A stretch of 50,153 nucleotides of DNA from Actinomycetota bacterium. Its GTDB lineage: Bacteria; Actinomycetota; Actinomycetes; Actinomycetales; Microbacteriaceae. The notes under the pieces are model-generated. The model saw only the letters and a list, made by a program, of their open reading frames with translations, had not been told where the DNA came from and searched no databases. Positions 29,529 to 39,916 of this stretch are shown here, one piece after another. Each line of letters opens with the position of its first letter. Position 1 is the stretch's first letter. Location of the stretch: positions 1 through 50,153 of the forward strand of contig JAUZFR010000050.1 in NCBI GenBank assembly GCA_030840335.1, written 5' to 3'. Both the position numbers and the translations under genes were made by a program.

Positions 29529-31646
29529 GTGACAAACACAGTGACGACCTCAAGCGAGCACGATTCCGGAGTGCCCGCCAAAAGTGAGGTGCGCCCCGAG
29601 ATCCAGGCCCTTCGGGCGATCGCGGTCGGTGGGGTCGTCGTGTTCCACCTGTTCGCGGGCATCCTGCCCGGCGGCTACATCGGTGTCGACATCTTCTTCG
29701 TCATCTCCGGGTTCCTGATCACCTCTCACCTGCTGCGCGAGGTGGCTCGAACCGGGCGCATCGCGCTCCCGTCGTTCTGGGCCCGGCGAGCGAGGCGACT
29801 GCTGCCGGCCAGCCTGCTGGTCATCGTTGTCAGCCTGATCGGCACCATCCTGATCGCGCCGCAGAGTCTCTGGCCCCAGTTCCTGCAGGAATTCGCCGCG
29901 AGCGCGACCTACGTGCAGAACTGGCTGCTCGCGGGCAACTCGGTTGACTACCTCGCCGCCGACAACAGCCCCTCGCCGGTTCAGCACTACTGGTCGCTGT
30001 CTGCGGAGGAACAGTTCTACCTCGTCTGGCCGCTGCTCATCCTGCTCGGAATCGCGATCACGCGTCTCACGAAACGCATCTCCCGCCGCGCAGCGATCTT
30101 CGGCGTACTCGCGGTGATCACCGCCGCGTCTTTTGCCTACTGCGTCTATCTCACCTGGGACGACCCGGCGCAGGCCTACTTCATCACGCCCGTTCGCGCG
30201 TGGGAGTTCGGCCTCGGCGGGCTGTTGTCCTTCGCGCCGCGCCTGCTTGCCGTCGATGGCAAGGATGTCTGGTGGCGCACGCCCCTCGCCTGGCTCGGCT
30301 ACCTCGGATTGCTCGCATCCCTGCTGCTGATCACGTCGTCAACACCTTTCCCTGGCTGGGTCGCGCTCGCACCGACACTCTCGACGGCCGCAGTCATCTA
30401 TGCGGGCGCGCCGCTCGCGCGCTGGGCGCCGACGAGACTCGCGGGCCTTCGGCCGGTGCAGTGGTTCGGCGACATCTCCTACTCGCTTTACCTCTGGCAC
30501 TGGCCGCCACTCATCCTGCTGCCCTTCCTGTTCAATGTGCAGGCGCTGTCCAGGACACAGCGGATCATCCTGCTGGTCGTCGTTATCGGCCTTGCTGCTC
30601 TCACGAAGGTCGCCGTCGAAGATCCGGTGAGGAAATCACGCTGGCTCACGACCAGAAGACCGAGAATGACGCTCGGATTGACGGCCGGAGCGATGGTCGT
30701 GGTTGTCGGCGCCAGCTTCGGAGTCATCGGCCTCCAGTACTCGACGATCGACAGTTCCATCCGGGAGGCGCAGCAGCTCGTCGCATCCGGCGCGCCGTGT
30801 CTTGGCGCGGCTGCCGTCGATCCGGCTCATCAGCCCTGCGATAACCCTGCGTTGAACGGCATCATCGTCCCCGACCGCGCCGCCGGCCTGAAGGACGGGG
30901 TTGTACCGCCTGGCATGAACTGCCGGGCCAACGTCTCCAGCACCCAGGTGGTGAGCTGCGAGATCACCTCGGGGTCGAAGAAGTCGATCGCCCTGGTCGG
31001 CGACTCGCACGCAGAGCACTGGATACCCGCTATCACGCAGATCGCGAAGGCGCGAGGCTGGCGATTCGACACCTACCTGAAGGGTGGGTGCCCGTTCTCT
31101 GCAACCGCGCGCGCCGACAACGCCTCAACAGCGAAGGGCTCCTGCGCGGTGTGGAACAAGTCCGTGCTGGCAATCCTCGCCAAGAAGCACTTCGATATCG
31201 TCGTCACGTCCCAGGTCTCGGGAACAACGTTCGTTACGAAGCCAGGTGAGACCAGCAAGGCGGCCGCGATCCGAGGGCTCGTTACCCAGTGGAAAGCGGT
31301 GGAGAAGGATGGATCCGTCGTCGCCGCAATCCGGGACGACCCTCACATGCCGTTCAATGACTCGAGCTGTTTGTCGGCTCTCGGCGGCAAACTCGTGCAG
31401 CTGGAGGCGAAGTGTGAGGCGCCCGCGTCGGCGCTCCTTGACGATCCGCAGATCGACGCCGCGAAACAGTCGGGCGTCGGCCTCATCGACCTCAGCGCAT
31501 TCTTCTGCCAAAACGGGGTGTGCCCGGGCGTCATCGGACACGTCGTCGTCTACCGCGACACATCGCACATGGGCGGTACGTACTCGCGCACCCTCAGCCC
31601 GTACCTCGCGAAACAGCTCGACGCGATCGTGGCCCGCGCGCGTTAG
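29529..31646 (+). CDS. Acyltransferase 3 with C-terminal SGNH domain, tandem paralog
   Basis: [49 protein letters not shown]...[27 protein letters not shown] start. Confidence 0.93.
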   Translation: MTNTVTTSSEHDSGVPAKSEVRPEIQALRAIAVGGVVVFHLFAGILPGGYIGVDIFFVISGFLITSHLLREVARTGRIALPSFWARRARRLLPASLLVIVVSLIGTILIAPQSLWPQFLQEFAASATYVQNWLLAGNSVDYLAADNSPSPVQHYWSLSAEEQFYLVWPLLILLGIAITRLTKRISRRAAIFGVLAVITAASFAYCVYLTWDDPAQAYFITPVRAWEFGLGGLLSFAPRLLAVDGKDVWWRTPLAWLGYLGLLASLLLITSSTPFPGWVALAPTLSTAAVIYAGAPLARWAPTRLAGLRPVQWFGDISYSLYLWHWPPLILLPFLFNVQALSRTQRIILLVVVIGLAALTKVAVEDPVRKSRWLTTRRPRMTLGLTAGAMVVVVGASFGVIGLQYSTIDSSIREAQQLVASGAPCLGAAAVDPAHQPCDNPALNGIIVPDRAAGLKDGVVPPGMNCRANVSSTQVVSCEITSGSKKSIALVGDSHAEHWIPAITQIAKARGWRFDTYLKGGCPFSATARADNASTAKGSCAVWNKSVLAILAKKHFDIVVTSQVSGTTFVTKPGETSKAAAIRGLVTQWKAVEKDGSVVAAIRDDPHMPFNDSSCLSALGGKLVQLEAKCEAPASALLDDPQIDAAKQSGVGLIDLSAFFCQNGVCPGVIGHVVVYRDTSHMGGTYSRTLSPYLAKQLDAIVARAR

Positions 31647-32503
31647 TCGAGCAGTCGCCGAAGGTAGTCGCCGTAGCCGCTCTTGACGAGCGGGGCGGCG
31701 AGGGCTGCCAGTTGCGCATCCGAAATCCAGCCCTGCCTCCAGGCGGCTTCTTCGATGCAGCCGATCTTGTAGCCCTGTCGGTGCTCGACCACGCGCACGA
31801 ACTCGGTCGCCTGCACCATCGAGTCGACGGTTCCGGTGTCGAGCCAGGCGGTGCCGCGATCGATCTTCTCGACGCGCAGTTGCCCGCGCTCGAGGTAGAC
31901 CGCATTGACATCGCTGATCTCGTACTCGCCGCGCGCGCTGGGTGTGATCGTGCGAGCGATCTCGACGACCGCGTTGTCGTAGAAGTAGAGGCCGGGGACG
32001 ACGAAGGAACTCTTCGGGTGCTCCGGCTTCTCCTCGATGCTCAGCACGCGGCCGTCTTCGGCGAATTCGACGACGCCGTAGCTGGTGGGATTCGACACCT
32101 GGTACGCGAAGATGAGGGCGCCGGACACGTCCGAATGAGCGAGCAGGCTCGAACCGAAACTCTCGCCGTGGAAAATATTGTCACCGAGCACGAGCGCGAC
32201 CGAGTCGTCGCCGATGAAGTCGGCCCCGATGACAAAGGCCTGCGCCAGCCCGTTGGGGGCGTCCTGGGTCGCCCAGGAAAGCGAGATGCCGATCTCGCTG
32301 CCGTCACCCAGCAGGCGCTGGAAGCCGGGGGCGTCATCCGGGGTCGTGATGATGAGGATGTCGCGGATACCCGCCGCCATCAGCGTCGACAGCGGGTAGT
32401 AGATCATCGGCTTGTCGTAGATGGGCACCAGCTGTTTCGAGATGCCCTTGGTGATCGGATGCAGGCGCGTGCCGGAACCGCCGGCCAGGATGATGCCCTT
32501 CAT
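31643..32503 (-). CDS. rmlA: Glucose-1-phosphate thymidylyltransferase
   Basis: [55 protein letters not shown]. Confidence 0.97.
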   Translation of the reverse strand: MKGIILAGGSGTRLHPITKGISKQLVPIYDKPMIYYPLSTLMAAGIRDILIITTPDDAPGFQRLLGDGSEIGISLSWATQDAPNGLAQAFVIGADFIGDDSVALVLGDNIFHGESFGSSLLAHSDVSGALIFAYQVSNPTSYGVVEFAEDGRVLSIEEKPEHPKSSFVVPGLYFYDNAVVEIARTITPSARGEYEISDVNAVYLERGQLRVEKIDRGTAWLDTGTVDSMVQATEFVRVVEHRQGYKIGCIEEAAWRQGWISDAQLAALAAPLVKSGYGDYLRRLLD

Positions 32504-32506
32504 GAC

Positions 32507-33127
32507 TCAGAAGCCTAGGGCCGCGGCCGCGGCGTAGGTTGCGAGGCTGGCGTCCCAGGTCGGCAGCAACCCGGCTTCTCGTGCTGCCGTGAGCGTTGGC
32601 GCCGCCGCATCCTGTGCCGACAGGATCAGCTCGCTCGACGGCAGCGGAAGGTCGAGGCCGATGTCCGCGGCGAGCGGCGAAAGCCCGTGTTCCCGATCGG
32701 GGCGATAGACGTCGTTGGTGAGATAGCTCACGGTGACGGTCTCGCTCGTGACGACGAAGAGGTGGCCGAGCCCCTCGGAAAGAAAGACTGCTTTGCGGTT
32801 CTGGTCGTCGAGTTCGACCGAGTCCCAGGTTCCGAAGGTCGGCGATCCAACCCGGATGTCGACGACGAAATCGACCACGGAACCGACCACAACCGTGAAA
32901 TATTTGGCTTGCCCGGTTGGCGGCTCGTTCACTTCTGCGTAGTGGATGCCTCGTGCAACGCCGTGCTTCGAGACCGAGATGTTGCCCTGCCGAAGCAGGA
33001 ATGCGCGGCCGGTCGCTTCGGCGAGAAGGTCGGCGCGATAGGACTCGAGAAATACCCCTCGATCATCTCCGCGCAGGATCGGCGAAATCTCGTAGGCATG
33101 GGGCACGGCAAGCTCTCGGATGTCCAC
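32507..33127 (-). CDS. rmlC: dTDP-4-dehydrorhamnose 3,5-epimerase family
   Basis: VDIRELAVPHAYEISPILRGDDRGVFLESYRADLLAEATGRAFLLRQGNISVSKHGVARGIHYAE...; GTG start at 33127. Confidence 0.93.
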   Translation of the reverse strand: MDIRELAVPHAYEISPILRGDDRGVFLESYRADLLAEATGRAFLLRQGNISVSKHGVARGIHYAEVNEPPTGQAKYFTVVVGSVVDFVVDIRVGSPTFGTWDSVELDDQNRKAVFLSEGLGHLFVVTSETVTVSYLTNDVYRPDREHGLSPLAADIGLDLPLPSSELILSAQDAAAPTLTAAREAGLLPTWDASLATYAAAAALGF

Positions 33128-33163
33128 GGTCGAGATTCTATCGAAATGGCGCGGTAACACCCG

Positions 33164-34168
33164 ATGAGTAGACTCGCGGGCGTGAAGATTCTCGTGACAG
33201 GCGGCGCCGGATTCATCGGTTCGAACTTCGTTCGCCGCGTTCTGACCGACACCTACCCGACACTCACAGGGGCCGACGTTGTCGTGCTCGACGCCCTCAC
33301 CTACTCCGGCAACCGAGCCAACCTCGACCCCGTCGCCGACTCGGATCGCCTCACCTTCGTGCACGGAGACATCACTGACGAGCCGCTCCTCGACGAACTG
33401 ATGCCGGGGATTGATGCCATCGTGCATTTCGCCGCCGAGTCGCACGTCGACCGCTCCGTGCGGGACGCGTCACCCTTCATTCTGACCAACGTTCTCGGAA
33501 CCCAGCGCCTCTACGACGCGGCGGTTCGTCACGGGATTGCGCGGGTCGTGCATGTGTCGACGGATGAGGTGTACGGCTCGATCGACGTCGGCTCCTGGAG
33601 CGAAGACCACCTGCTCGAGCCCAATTCGCCATACGCGGCGTCCAAGGCCGCAAGCGATCTCGTTGCTCGCGCCTGGTACCGCACGCACGACCTCAACGTC
33701 TCGATCACGCGCTGCTCGAATAACTACGGGCCGTACCACTTCCCCGAGAAGGTCATCCCGCTGTTCATCACCAACCTGCTCGACGGCGCCACCGTTCCGC
33801 TCTACGGTGACGGGGAGAACGCGCGCGACTGGCTGCACGTGGATGACCACTGCCGGGCCATCTCGCTCGTGCTTGCCGGGGGCCGCGCCGGGCAGGTCTA
33901 CAACATCGGCGGGGGCACCGAACTGACCAACCGCGAGCTCACCTCCCTGCTGCTCGACGCCACGGGACGCGACTGGTCATCGGTCGTCGCGGTGGCCGAC
34001 CGCAAAGCCCACGACCGCAGGTACAGCGTCGACATCACGAAGATCTCCACCGAGCTCGGCTACGAACCCCAGGTCGGGTTCGAGGAAGGCCTTGCTGCCG
34101 TCGTCGAGTGGTACCGCAACAATCGTGACTGGTGGGAACCGCTCAAAGCCCGAGCCGCGCTGTCATGA
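33164..34168 (+). CDS. rmlB: dTDP-glucose 4,6-dehydratase
   Basis: KILVTGGAGFIGSNFVRRVL...VHFAAESHVDRSV...VSTDEVYGSI...SPYAASKAASDLV...NNYGPYHFPEKVIPLFI. Confidence 0.97.
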   Translation: MSRLAGVKILVTGGAGFIGSNFVRRVLTDTYPTLTGADVVVLDALTYSGNRANLDPVADSDRLTFVHGDITDEPLLDELMPGIDAIVHFAAESHVDRSVRDASPFILTNVLGTQRLYDAAVRHGIARVVHVSTDEVYGSIDVGSWSEDHLLEPNSPYAASKAASDLVARAWYRTHDLNVSITRCSNNYGPYHFPEKVIPLFITNLLDGATVPLYGDGENARDWLHVDDHCRAISLVLAGGRAGQVYNIGGGTELTNRELTSLLLDATGRDWSSVVAVADRKAHDRRYSVDITKISTELGYEPQVGFEEGLAAVVEWYRNNRDWWEPLKARAALS

Positions 34169-35022
34169 CCCGCTGGCTGATCACCGGGGCCTCGGGGATG
34201 CTGGGTCAGGACCTCGGGGCCGAGCTCGCCGGCGAGGAGGTCACGGCGCTCACGCACGCCGATCTCGACATCACGGATTCCGCGGCCGTTGCGGCCGCCG
34301 TAGGCGGCCACGACGTGGTCGTGAACCTGGCGGCGTTCACCCGCGTGGATGACGCGGAGACCGAGGTCGACGCCGCGACAGCGGTGAACGCGACCGGCGC
34401 TGGCAACCTCGCAGCAGCGTCCCGCGCGGCCGGAGCGAAATTCATCCAGCTCTCCACTGACTACGTCTTCGACGGTCGGGCGACGACTCCCTACGCCGAG
34501 GATGCGCCGCTGAATCCGCTGTCGGTGTACGGGCGCAGCAAGGCCGAGGGCGAGCGGCTCGCCGTCGCCGCGCATCCGACCGGAACAGTCGTGCTGCGCA
34601 CAGCGTGGCTGTACGGTGCGCACGGCGACAACTTCGTTGCAGCCATGCTGCGCCTCGCGGCTGCGCATCCGCAGGTGTCGGTGCTGACCGACCAGCGCGG
34701 ACAACCGACCTGGACCGTCGACCTCGCGCGCCGCATTGTCGACGTCGTGAAGGCGAATGCCCCCGCTGGCATTTACCACGCGACCAACTCCGGTGCGGCA
34801 AGCCGTTTCGAGTTCGCGCGCGAGATCTTCGCACTGGCTGGTCTTGATCCGTCCCGGGTGGTGCCTGCCGAGGGCGATAGCTTCGTGCGTCCCGCTCCGC
34901 GACCCGCCTACTCCGTGCTCGGTCACGATCGCTGGGCTGCCGTCGGCCTGCCGCCCATGCGTCCGTGGCAGGATGCGCTGTCGGCCGCGGCCGCCGCAGG
35001 GATGCTCGGACACGCATCCTGA
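34165..35022 (+). CDS. rmlD: dTDP-4-dehydrorhamnose reductase
   Basis: MTRWLITGASGMLGQDLGAEL...VNLAAFTRVDDAE...LSTDYVFDGRATTPYAEDAPLNPLSVYGRSKAEGE. Confidence 0.95.
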   Translation: MTRWLITGASGMLGQDLGAELAGEEVTALTHADLDITDSAAVAAAVGGHDVVVNLAAFTRVDDAETEVDAATAVNATGAGNLAAASRAAGAKFIQLSTDYVFDGRATTPYAEDAPLNPLSVYGRSKAEGERLAVAAHPTGTVVLRTAWLYGAHGDNFVAAMLRLAAAHPQVSVLTDQRGQPTWTVDLARRIVDVVKANAPAGIYHATNSGAASRFEFAREIFALAGLDPSRVVPAEGDSFVRPAPRPAYSVLGHDRWAAVGLPPMRPWQDALSAAAAAGMLGHAS

Positions 35023-35064
35023 TAAACTTGGCGCTCGTCGACAACCGCTGACCCAAGGGAAATC

Positions 35065-36204
35065 ATGACCACCCTGCGCGTGATCGTCGACCAGATCCTT
35101 GCTCCGGTTCCGGGTGGGATCGGCCGCTACGCAGAAGAACTCACGCGCGCGCTCATCGTCACGGCTCCCCGTGACTGCATCGTCGAGGGCATCGTCTCCG
35201 CCTCAACCGAACCCGAGTACGAGACGCTCGCAGCGCGGCTTCCCGGGCTCGCACACCTCTACAAGTCGCCGCTCGCGCGCCGCGAGCTCTCCCTCGCCTG
35301 GCAGCACGGTTTCACGGTTCTGCCGGGCAAAGGCATGGTGCACGCGACCAGCATGCTCGCGCCCCTCTACCGTCACGATCGCCTGAACGGCGCCGGCAAT
35401 CAAACCGCGATTACCATCCACGATGTAGTGCCGTGGACGAACCCGGAGACCCTCACCTCCCGCGGGGTCAGCTGGCACAAGGCGATGGCTGCGCGCGCAT
35501 ACAAGTACGCCGATGCCGTTGTCGTTCCCACCCACGCCGTCGCGGGACAGCTGGCCGAGATCATCGACTTCGGCGACCGCGTACGGGTGATCGGCGGCGC
35601 GGTGAGCTCCCACCTGGCGCTGCCCAGCGACGCCGAGGCGCGCGCCATCGAACTGGAACTGCCGCCGCGCTACCTGCTGGCCGTTGGCACGCTGGAGCCG
35701 CGCAAAGGACTCGAGCCGCTCATCCGGGCGCTCGCTCGCCCCGAGACGGCGGATCTTCCGCTGCTGATCGTCGGGCCGGAGGGCTGGGGCGACGTGAACG
35801 TCGCCTCCATCGCCGCCTCCGCCGGGCTGGCGGACGGCCGCGTACGCACGGTCGGATACCTCAGCGACGCAAACCTGGCCGTCGCGCTTTCCCGCGCAAC
35901 CGCCTTCGTCTTTCCCAGCATCGCCGAAGGCTTCGGCCTTCCCGTTCTCGAGGCGATGAGCCTCGGCACACCCGTCATCCATTCGGATGTTCCGGCACTG
36001 ATCGAAGTCGCCGCCGACGCCGGCATCGTGGTCGAGCGCGAGGATGCCGCCGGCTACCCCGAGCGCCTCGCCGCCGCGATCGGATCGGTCGCGTCTGACC
36101 CGGCGCTCGCCGAGCGTCTGCGGTTTCAGGGCATCGATCGCTCGCACGCGTTCAGCTGGCGGACATCCGCCGAGAAGGTCTGGCAGCTGCACGCCGACCT
36201 GTAA
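35065..36204 (+). CDS. Glycosyltransferase family 4
   Basis: VDQILAPVPGGIGRYAEELTRAL...LLAVGTLEPRKGLEPLIRALA...FPSIAEGFGLPVLEAMSLGTPVIHSDVPALIEVA. Confidence 0.92.
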   Translation: MTTLRVIVDQILAPVPGGIGRYAEELTRALIVTAPRDCIVEGIVSASTEPEYETLAARLPGLAHLYKSPLARRELSLAWQHGFTVLPGKGMVHATSMLAPLYRHDRLNGAGNQTAITIHDVVPWTNPETLTSRGVSWHKAMAARAYKYADAVVVPTHAVAGQLAEIIDFGDRVRVIGGAVSSHLALPSDAEARAIELELPPRYLLAVGTLEPRKGLEPLIRALARPETADLPLLIVGPEGWGDVNVASIAASAGLADGRVRTVGYLSDANLAVALSRATAFVFPSIAEGFGLPVLEAMSLGTPVIHSDVPALIEVAADAGIVVEREDAAGYPERLAAAIGSVASDPALAERLRFQGIDRSHAFSWRTSAEKVWQLHADL

Positions 36205-36205
36205 G

Positions 36206-36278
36206 CACTAATTGCGCCCGCACGAACCAATTGCGCGTGCGCGACCGACAGCAATTGTTCCGCAGGGCAGCAATCGCG
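36206..36278. repeat. Short intergenic cluster of direct and inverted AATTGC/GCAATT motifs
   Basis: ctAATTGCGCccgcacgaaccAATTGCGCgtgcgcgaccgacaGCAATTgttccgcagggcaGCAATCGCGG between convergent genes. Confidence 0.6.
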
Positions 36279-36283
36279 GCGTG

Positions 36284-37660
36284 CTAGGGCTTCGGCGTGG
36301 GGCTCGTCGTCGGAATGACGAGCGCGCTCGCGACTAGCTGGCGGATTTTTGCGAAGTTGGGGTTCGGTTCGAAGACAGCAGGGGGCACGAGCTCGAGCTG
36401 GGCTATCTTCTGCTTGCGGGCCTGGCCGCCGAGATCCACGAATCGGCCGAGCATGACCTGGGGAATGTCGGTCTTGACGACCTGTTTTCCCGCATTCGCG
36501 ATCGCCTCGAATTTGGTCAGCACTACGCCGGGCTGGAACTGGGACAGCAGGGCGGTCTGCACCTGGCGTTGTCGCGCCATCCGGTCGTAGTCGCTCGTTC
36601 CGTGACGCGACCGCGCATACCACTGCGCGACGTACCCGTTCATGTGCTGCACGCCCGGATAGATCCACTTGTGCGTACCGATCGGCTGCCCGTTCGCATC
36701 GATCCCGCCGCCAATCGGCAGCTTCTCCGTGACGTCGATCGTGATACCGCCGAGCGCATCGATGAGGTCGGAGAAACCCTCCATGTCGATGAGGGCGTAG
36801 TACTGGATGGTGATTCCGAGGACGCCCTCGACGGCATCCTTCGTGGCTTCGATGCCCGGCTGGCTGCTGTCCTTTGCAGCGTTCGGATACAGGCTCGGAT
36901 GAGCCTGTGCGTAGGTATACAGGAAGCTGATCAGACAGTTGTCCCCGCAGTTGTAACCCTGCGGATACGGCCCGTACAGCGGCGAACCCTTGACGAACGG
37001 CACCTTCTGCATGTTGCGCGGGATGCCGATCAGCGTCGTCGCGCCGGTCGTCGCGTTGATGCTCGCCACCGAGATGCTGTCGGGACGGAGGCCGACGCGA
37101 TCCGGGCCGGCATCACCGCCGAGCAGCAGCACGTTGTAACGACCGTTGATGGGATCTGCGTATTGCTTGGTACTGGAGAAGATCGAGCCGATGGTGGAGC
37201 GAGAGACCCCCGCGACATAAGCGCCGTAAGCGCTGGATCCCGCCGTGACCACCAGCAGCAGCACGGAGAACGCCGCGACGAGAGCCCGCGCGCCCGGCGC
37301 CGTCTTGATCAGCCTGGCAAGGCGCAGAGTGTCGAGCGTGAGGATGATCCACAGCACCACGTAAAACGCGAGGACCAACTGTACGGCGGTGAGGGTAATC
37401 GGATTGGAGACAAAGGTGACAACCGTCGCTGTCGGCACGAACAACCAGGCGGCCAGGGCGAGAATCGCCAGGATCCAGGACAGCAGCGTCGCGCCGAGTC
37501 CGAAACGGCCGAGTCGGCGACTGCCCGCCAGCACCTGCGCGGAACCGGGAATCAGTACGTTCAGAATCACGAGCCACCAGGCCCGCTTGGTCATGATGCG
37601 CGGCGACGAGACATCCGGCTTTCGAACCGGTGTCGCGCTTCCGACGTAGCCCTGGCTCAT
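36284..37660 (-). CDS. LytR-CpsA-Psr (LCP) family glycopolymer transferase
   Basis: [47 protein letters not shown]...[11 protein letters not shown]-like [41 protein letters not shown]. Confidence 0.95.
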   Translation of the reverse strand: MSQGYVGSATPVRKPDVSSPRIMTKRAWWLVILNVLIPGSAQVLAGSRRLGRFGLGATLLSWILAILALAAWLFVPTATVVTFVSNPITLTAVQLVLAFYVVLWIILTLDTLRLARLIKTAPGARALVAAFSVLLLVVTAGSSAYGAYVAGVSRSTIGSIFSSTKQYADPINGRYNVLLLGGDAGPDRVGLRPDSISVASINATTGATTLIGIPRNMQKVPFVKGSPLYGPYPQGYNCGDNCLISFLYTYAQAHPSLYPNAAKDSSQPGIEATKDAVEGVLGITIQYYALIDMEGFSDLIDALGGITIDVTEKLPIGGGIDANGQPIGTHKWIYPGVQHMNGYVAQWYARSRHGTSDYDRMARQRQVQTALLSQFQPGVVLTKFEAIANAGKQVVKTDIPQVMLGRFVDLGGQARKQKIAQLELVPPAVFEPNPNFAKIRQLVASALVIPTTSPTPKP

Positions 37661-38160
37661 AGCTTCGTCTGCAGTGCGGCGTTCTTCGCAGCGACGGTGC
37701 TCTCGAGCGACGACGCGAACGCGGCAAGCTTTGTCGCGAGTGCGGCATCCGAAACCGACAGGATTCGCACGGCCAGGATGCCCGCATTGCGTGCGCCTCC
37801 GATGGAGACGGTCGCGACCGGCACTCCGGCCGGCATCTGGACGATCGACAGCAGCGAATCGAGTCCGTCCAGCTTTGCGAGCGGCACTGGAACGCCGATG
37901 ACGGGAAGGGTGGTGACGGATGCGAGCATGCCCGGCAGGTGAGCCGCGCCGCCTGCCCCAGCGATGATCACGCCGATGCCGCGACCCGCGGCTTCACGGC
38001 CGAAAGCGATCATCCGGTCGGGTGTGCGGTGCGCCGAAACGACCTCGACCTCGAACTCGACGCCGAACTCAGCAAGTGCCTCGGCGGCAGCCTGCATTAC
38101 CGGCCAATCGGAGTCCGAGCCCATGACGACAGCAACGCGGGATATTGGCATGCTGACCAT
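37657..38160 (-). CDS. purE: 5-(carboxyamino)imidazole ribonucleotide mutase
   Basis: [70 protein letters not shown]. Confidence 0.97.
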   Translation of the reverse strand: MVSMPISRVAVVMGSDSDWPVMQAAAEALAEFGVEFEVEVVSAHRTPDRMIAFGREAAGRGIGVIIAGAGGAAHLPGMLASVTTLPVIGVPVPLAKLDGLDSLLSIVQMPAGVPVATVSIGGARNAGILAVRILSVSDAALATKLAAFASSLESTVAAKNAALQTKL

Positions 38161-38168
38161 GGTAGGTC

Positions 38169-39269
38169 TCAGCGCTCAAAGAACCCCGAAGCGGCACGCG
38201 CCTGATACACGACCTCATCGAGGTCATCGCCGATTGCCGTGACATGCCCGACCTTGCGGCCGGGGCGGGGCTGCTTTCCGTAGTCGTGAAATTTCACCGT
38301 CGACTGGTCGGCGAGGGCGGCTGGATAACGGTTGGTGATCGGTCCGCCGAGCACGTTGACCATCACGCTCCAGTCGCGGTGGGATCCGGTCGCGCCGAGG
38401 GGCAGGTCGAGTACCGCCCGGAGGTGCTGTTCGAACTGGCTGGTTCGGGAACCGTCGATAGTCCAGTGGCCGGTGTTGTGCGGGCGCATGGCCAACTCGT
38501 TGATCACCAGGCGCTCGTCAGTCGTTTCAAACAGCTCTACTGCGAGCACTCCGGTGACGTCGAGTTGTTCGGCGACGATGGTCGCGATGTCTTCGGCGAG
38601 GTCGGCAATTGCGCCGGCCGAGCGCGGCGCAGGCGCGATCACCTCGGCGCACACGCCGTCACGCTGGACGGTCTCGACCACGGGCCATGGCACGAGTTCA
38701 CCAGATGGCCGCCGCGCGACGACCTGCGCGAGCTCGCGGCGGAAGGCGACCAGCTCCTCGACGAGCAGGGGGCCGCCGTCGGCAAGCCAGTCATCCGCTC
38801 CGTCCGCGGTGCGCACCACGCGCACGCCCTTCCCGTCGTAACCACCGCGAGGGGTCTTCACGACGGCGACATCCCCGTGCGAAGCAAGAAATTCGCCAAG
38901 ATCGGCGGCGTTTTCGATGCGAGCCCAGTCCGGCACGGGGAGGCCGAGAGCCGACAGGCGCTCGCGCATGACCAGCTTGTCCTGTGCAATGGCCAGCGCA
39001 GCCGGCTTTGGATGAACGGCGATCCCGGTCGCGACGAGCTGCTGCAGCACATCCTGCGGCACGTGCTCGTGGTCGAACGTGATCACATCCAACCCCTCTG
39101 CAAAACGAAGGACTGTGGCCGCATCCGTGTAGTCACCGACCATTGTGGAGGCGATTTGAGCGGAACTTCCTTCAATTTCTGCAAGCACTCGCAGATCGAT
39201 TCCGAGGGCGATCGCGGGCGGAATCATCATCCGGGCAAGCTGTCCGCCGCCAATTACTCCGACCTTCAC
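38169..39269 (-). CDS. purK: 5-(carboxyamino)imidazole ribonucleotide synthase
   Basis: [38 protein letters not shown]...[10 protein letters not shown]...[24 protein letters not shown] start 39269 preferred over ATG 39353. Confidence 0.95.
   Translation of the reverse strand: MKVGVIGGGQLARMMIPPAIALGIDLRVLAEIEGSSAQIASTMVGDYTDAATVLRFAEGLDVITFDHEHVPQDVLQQLVATGIAVHPKPAALAIAQDKLVMRERLSALGLPVPDWARIENAADLGEFLASHGDVAVVKTPRGGYDGKGVRVVRTADGADDWLADGGPLLVEELVAFRRELAQVVARRPSGELVPWPVVETVQRDGVCAEVIAPAPRSAGAIADLAEDIATIVAEQLDVTGVLAVELFETTDERLVINELAMRPHNTGHWTIDGSRTSQFEQHLRAVLDLPLGATGSHRDWSVMVNVLGGPITNRYPAALADQSTVKFHDYGKQPRPGRKVGHVTAIGDDLDEVVYQARAASGFFER
39099..39181. repeat. Paired inverted-arm site, copy F (degenerate), inside purK
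   Basis: AAAACGAAGGA ... TCCTTCAATTTC; cores 39107-39173 span 67 bp. Confidence 0.68.
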
Positions 39270-39379
39270 GAGCCGCACTTCCTTCGAGAGTTGTCGGGCC
39301 TTCTTCAGGAAACCGACGAGTTGCGGCGGATAGAGTTGAGCCGCTTCACCCATTGTCGTCCATTCACCAGGCGGTTCGC

Positions 39380-39916
39380 ATGCGCACTTTGATTGCCCAG
39401 TTCGCGCGATTCGGCGCGGTTGGAGCAGTCGGGCTCGTCGTGGATGTCGGGTTGTTCAACCTTCTGCGGGTAACAATCCTCACGCCCGAGGAAGTGCACG
39501 GCGGCCCTGTGTGGGCGAAAGTCATCTCGACCAGCGTCGCGATCCTCGTCAACTGGATCGGCAACCGCTATTGGACCTTCCGCAAGGAGGTGCGCCGCCA
39601 TCCGGTCTCCGAGGGCATCGAGTTCGTCGTGGTCAGCCTCGGCGGCATGGCAATCGGACTCGGATGCCTGTGGATCTCGCACTACGTGCTCGGCTACACC
39701 TCACAGCTGGCCGACAACATCTCGGCCAATGTGATCGGACTGGTGCTCGGCACGCTGTTCCGCTTCACGCTCTACCGGCTCTGGGTCTTCAGCCCCGGCC
39801 GGAACACCGCACCGCTACGGGCGACCGAGGCTGCGGTACACCCAGCCGGCATCGCGCCACAGCTTCGGGTCGAGGCAGTTGCGCCCGTCGAGGATGACCT
39901 GACCGTTCGTCCCTGA
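39380..39916 (+). CDS. GtrA family membrane protein
   Basis: MRTLIAQFARFGAVGAVGLVVDVGLFNLLR...ATSVAILVNWIGNRYWTFR-like (STSVAILVNWIGNRYWTFRKEV)...ANVIGLVLGTLFRFTLYRLWVF. Confidence 0.93.
   Translation: MRTLIAQFARFGAVGAVGLVVDVGLFNLLRVTILTPEEVHGGPVWAKVISTSVAILVNWIGNRYWTFRKEVRRHPVSEGIEFVVVSLGGMAIGLGCLWISHYVLGYTSQLADNISANVIGLVLGTLFRFTLYRLWVFSPGRNTAPLRATEAAVHPAGIAPQLRVEAVAPVEDDLTVRP

Noticed and set aside
36569-37942. Long plus-strand ORF (457 aa) opposite the LCP gene
   Set aside because: Shadow ORF; the LCP protein on the minus strand is well supported.
38286-38297. Perfect palindrome GTGAAATTTCAC in purK
   Set aside because: Isolated 12-mer in coding sequence; could be chance.
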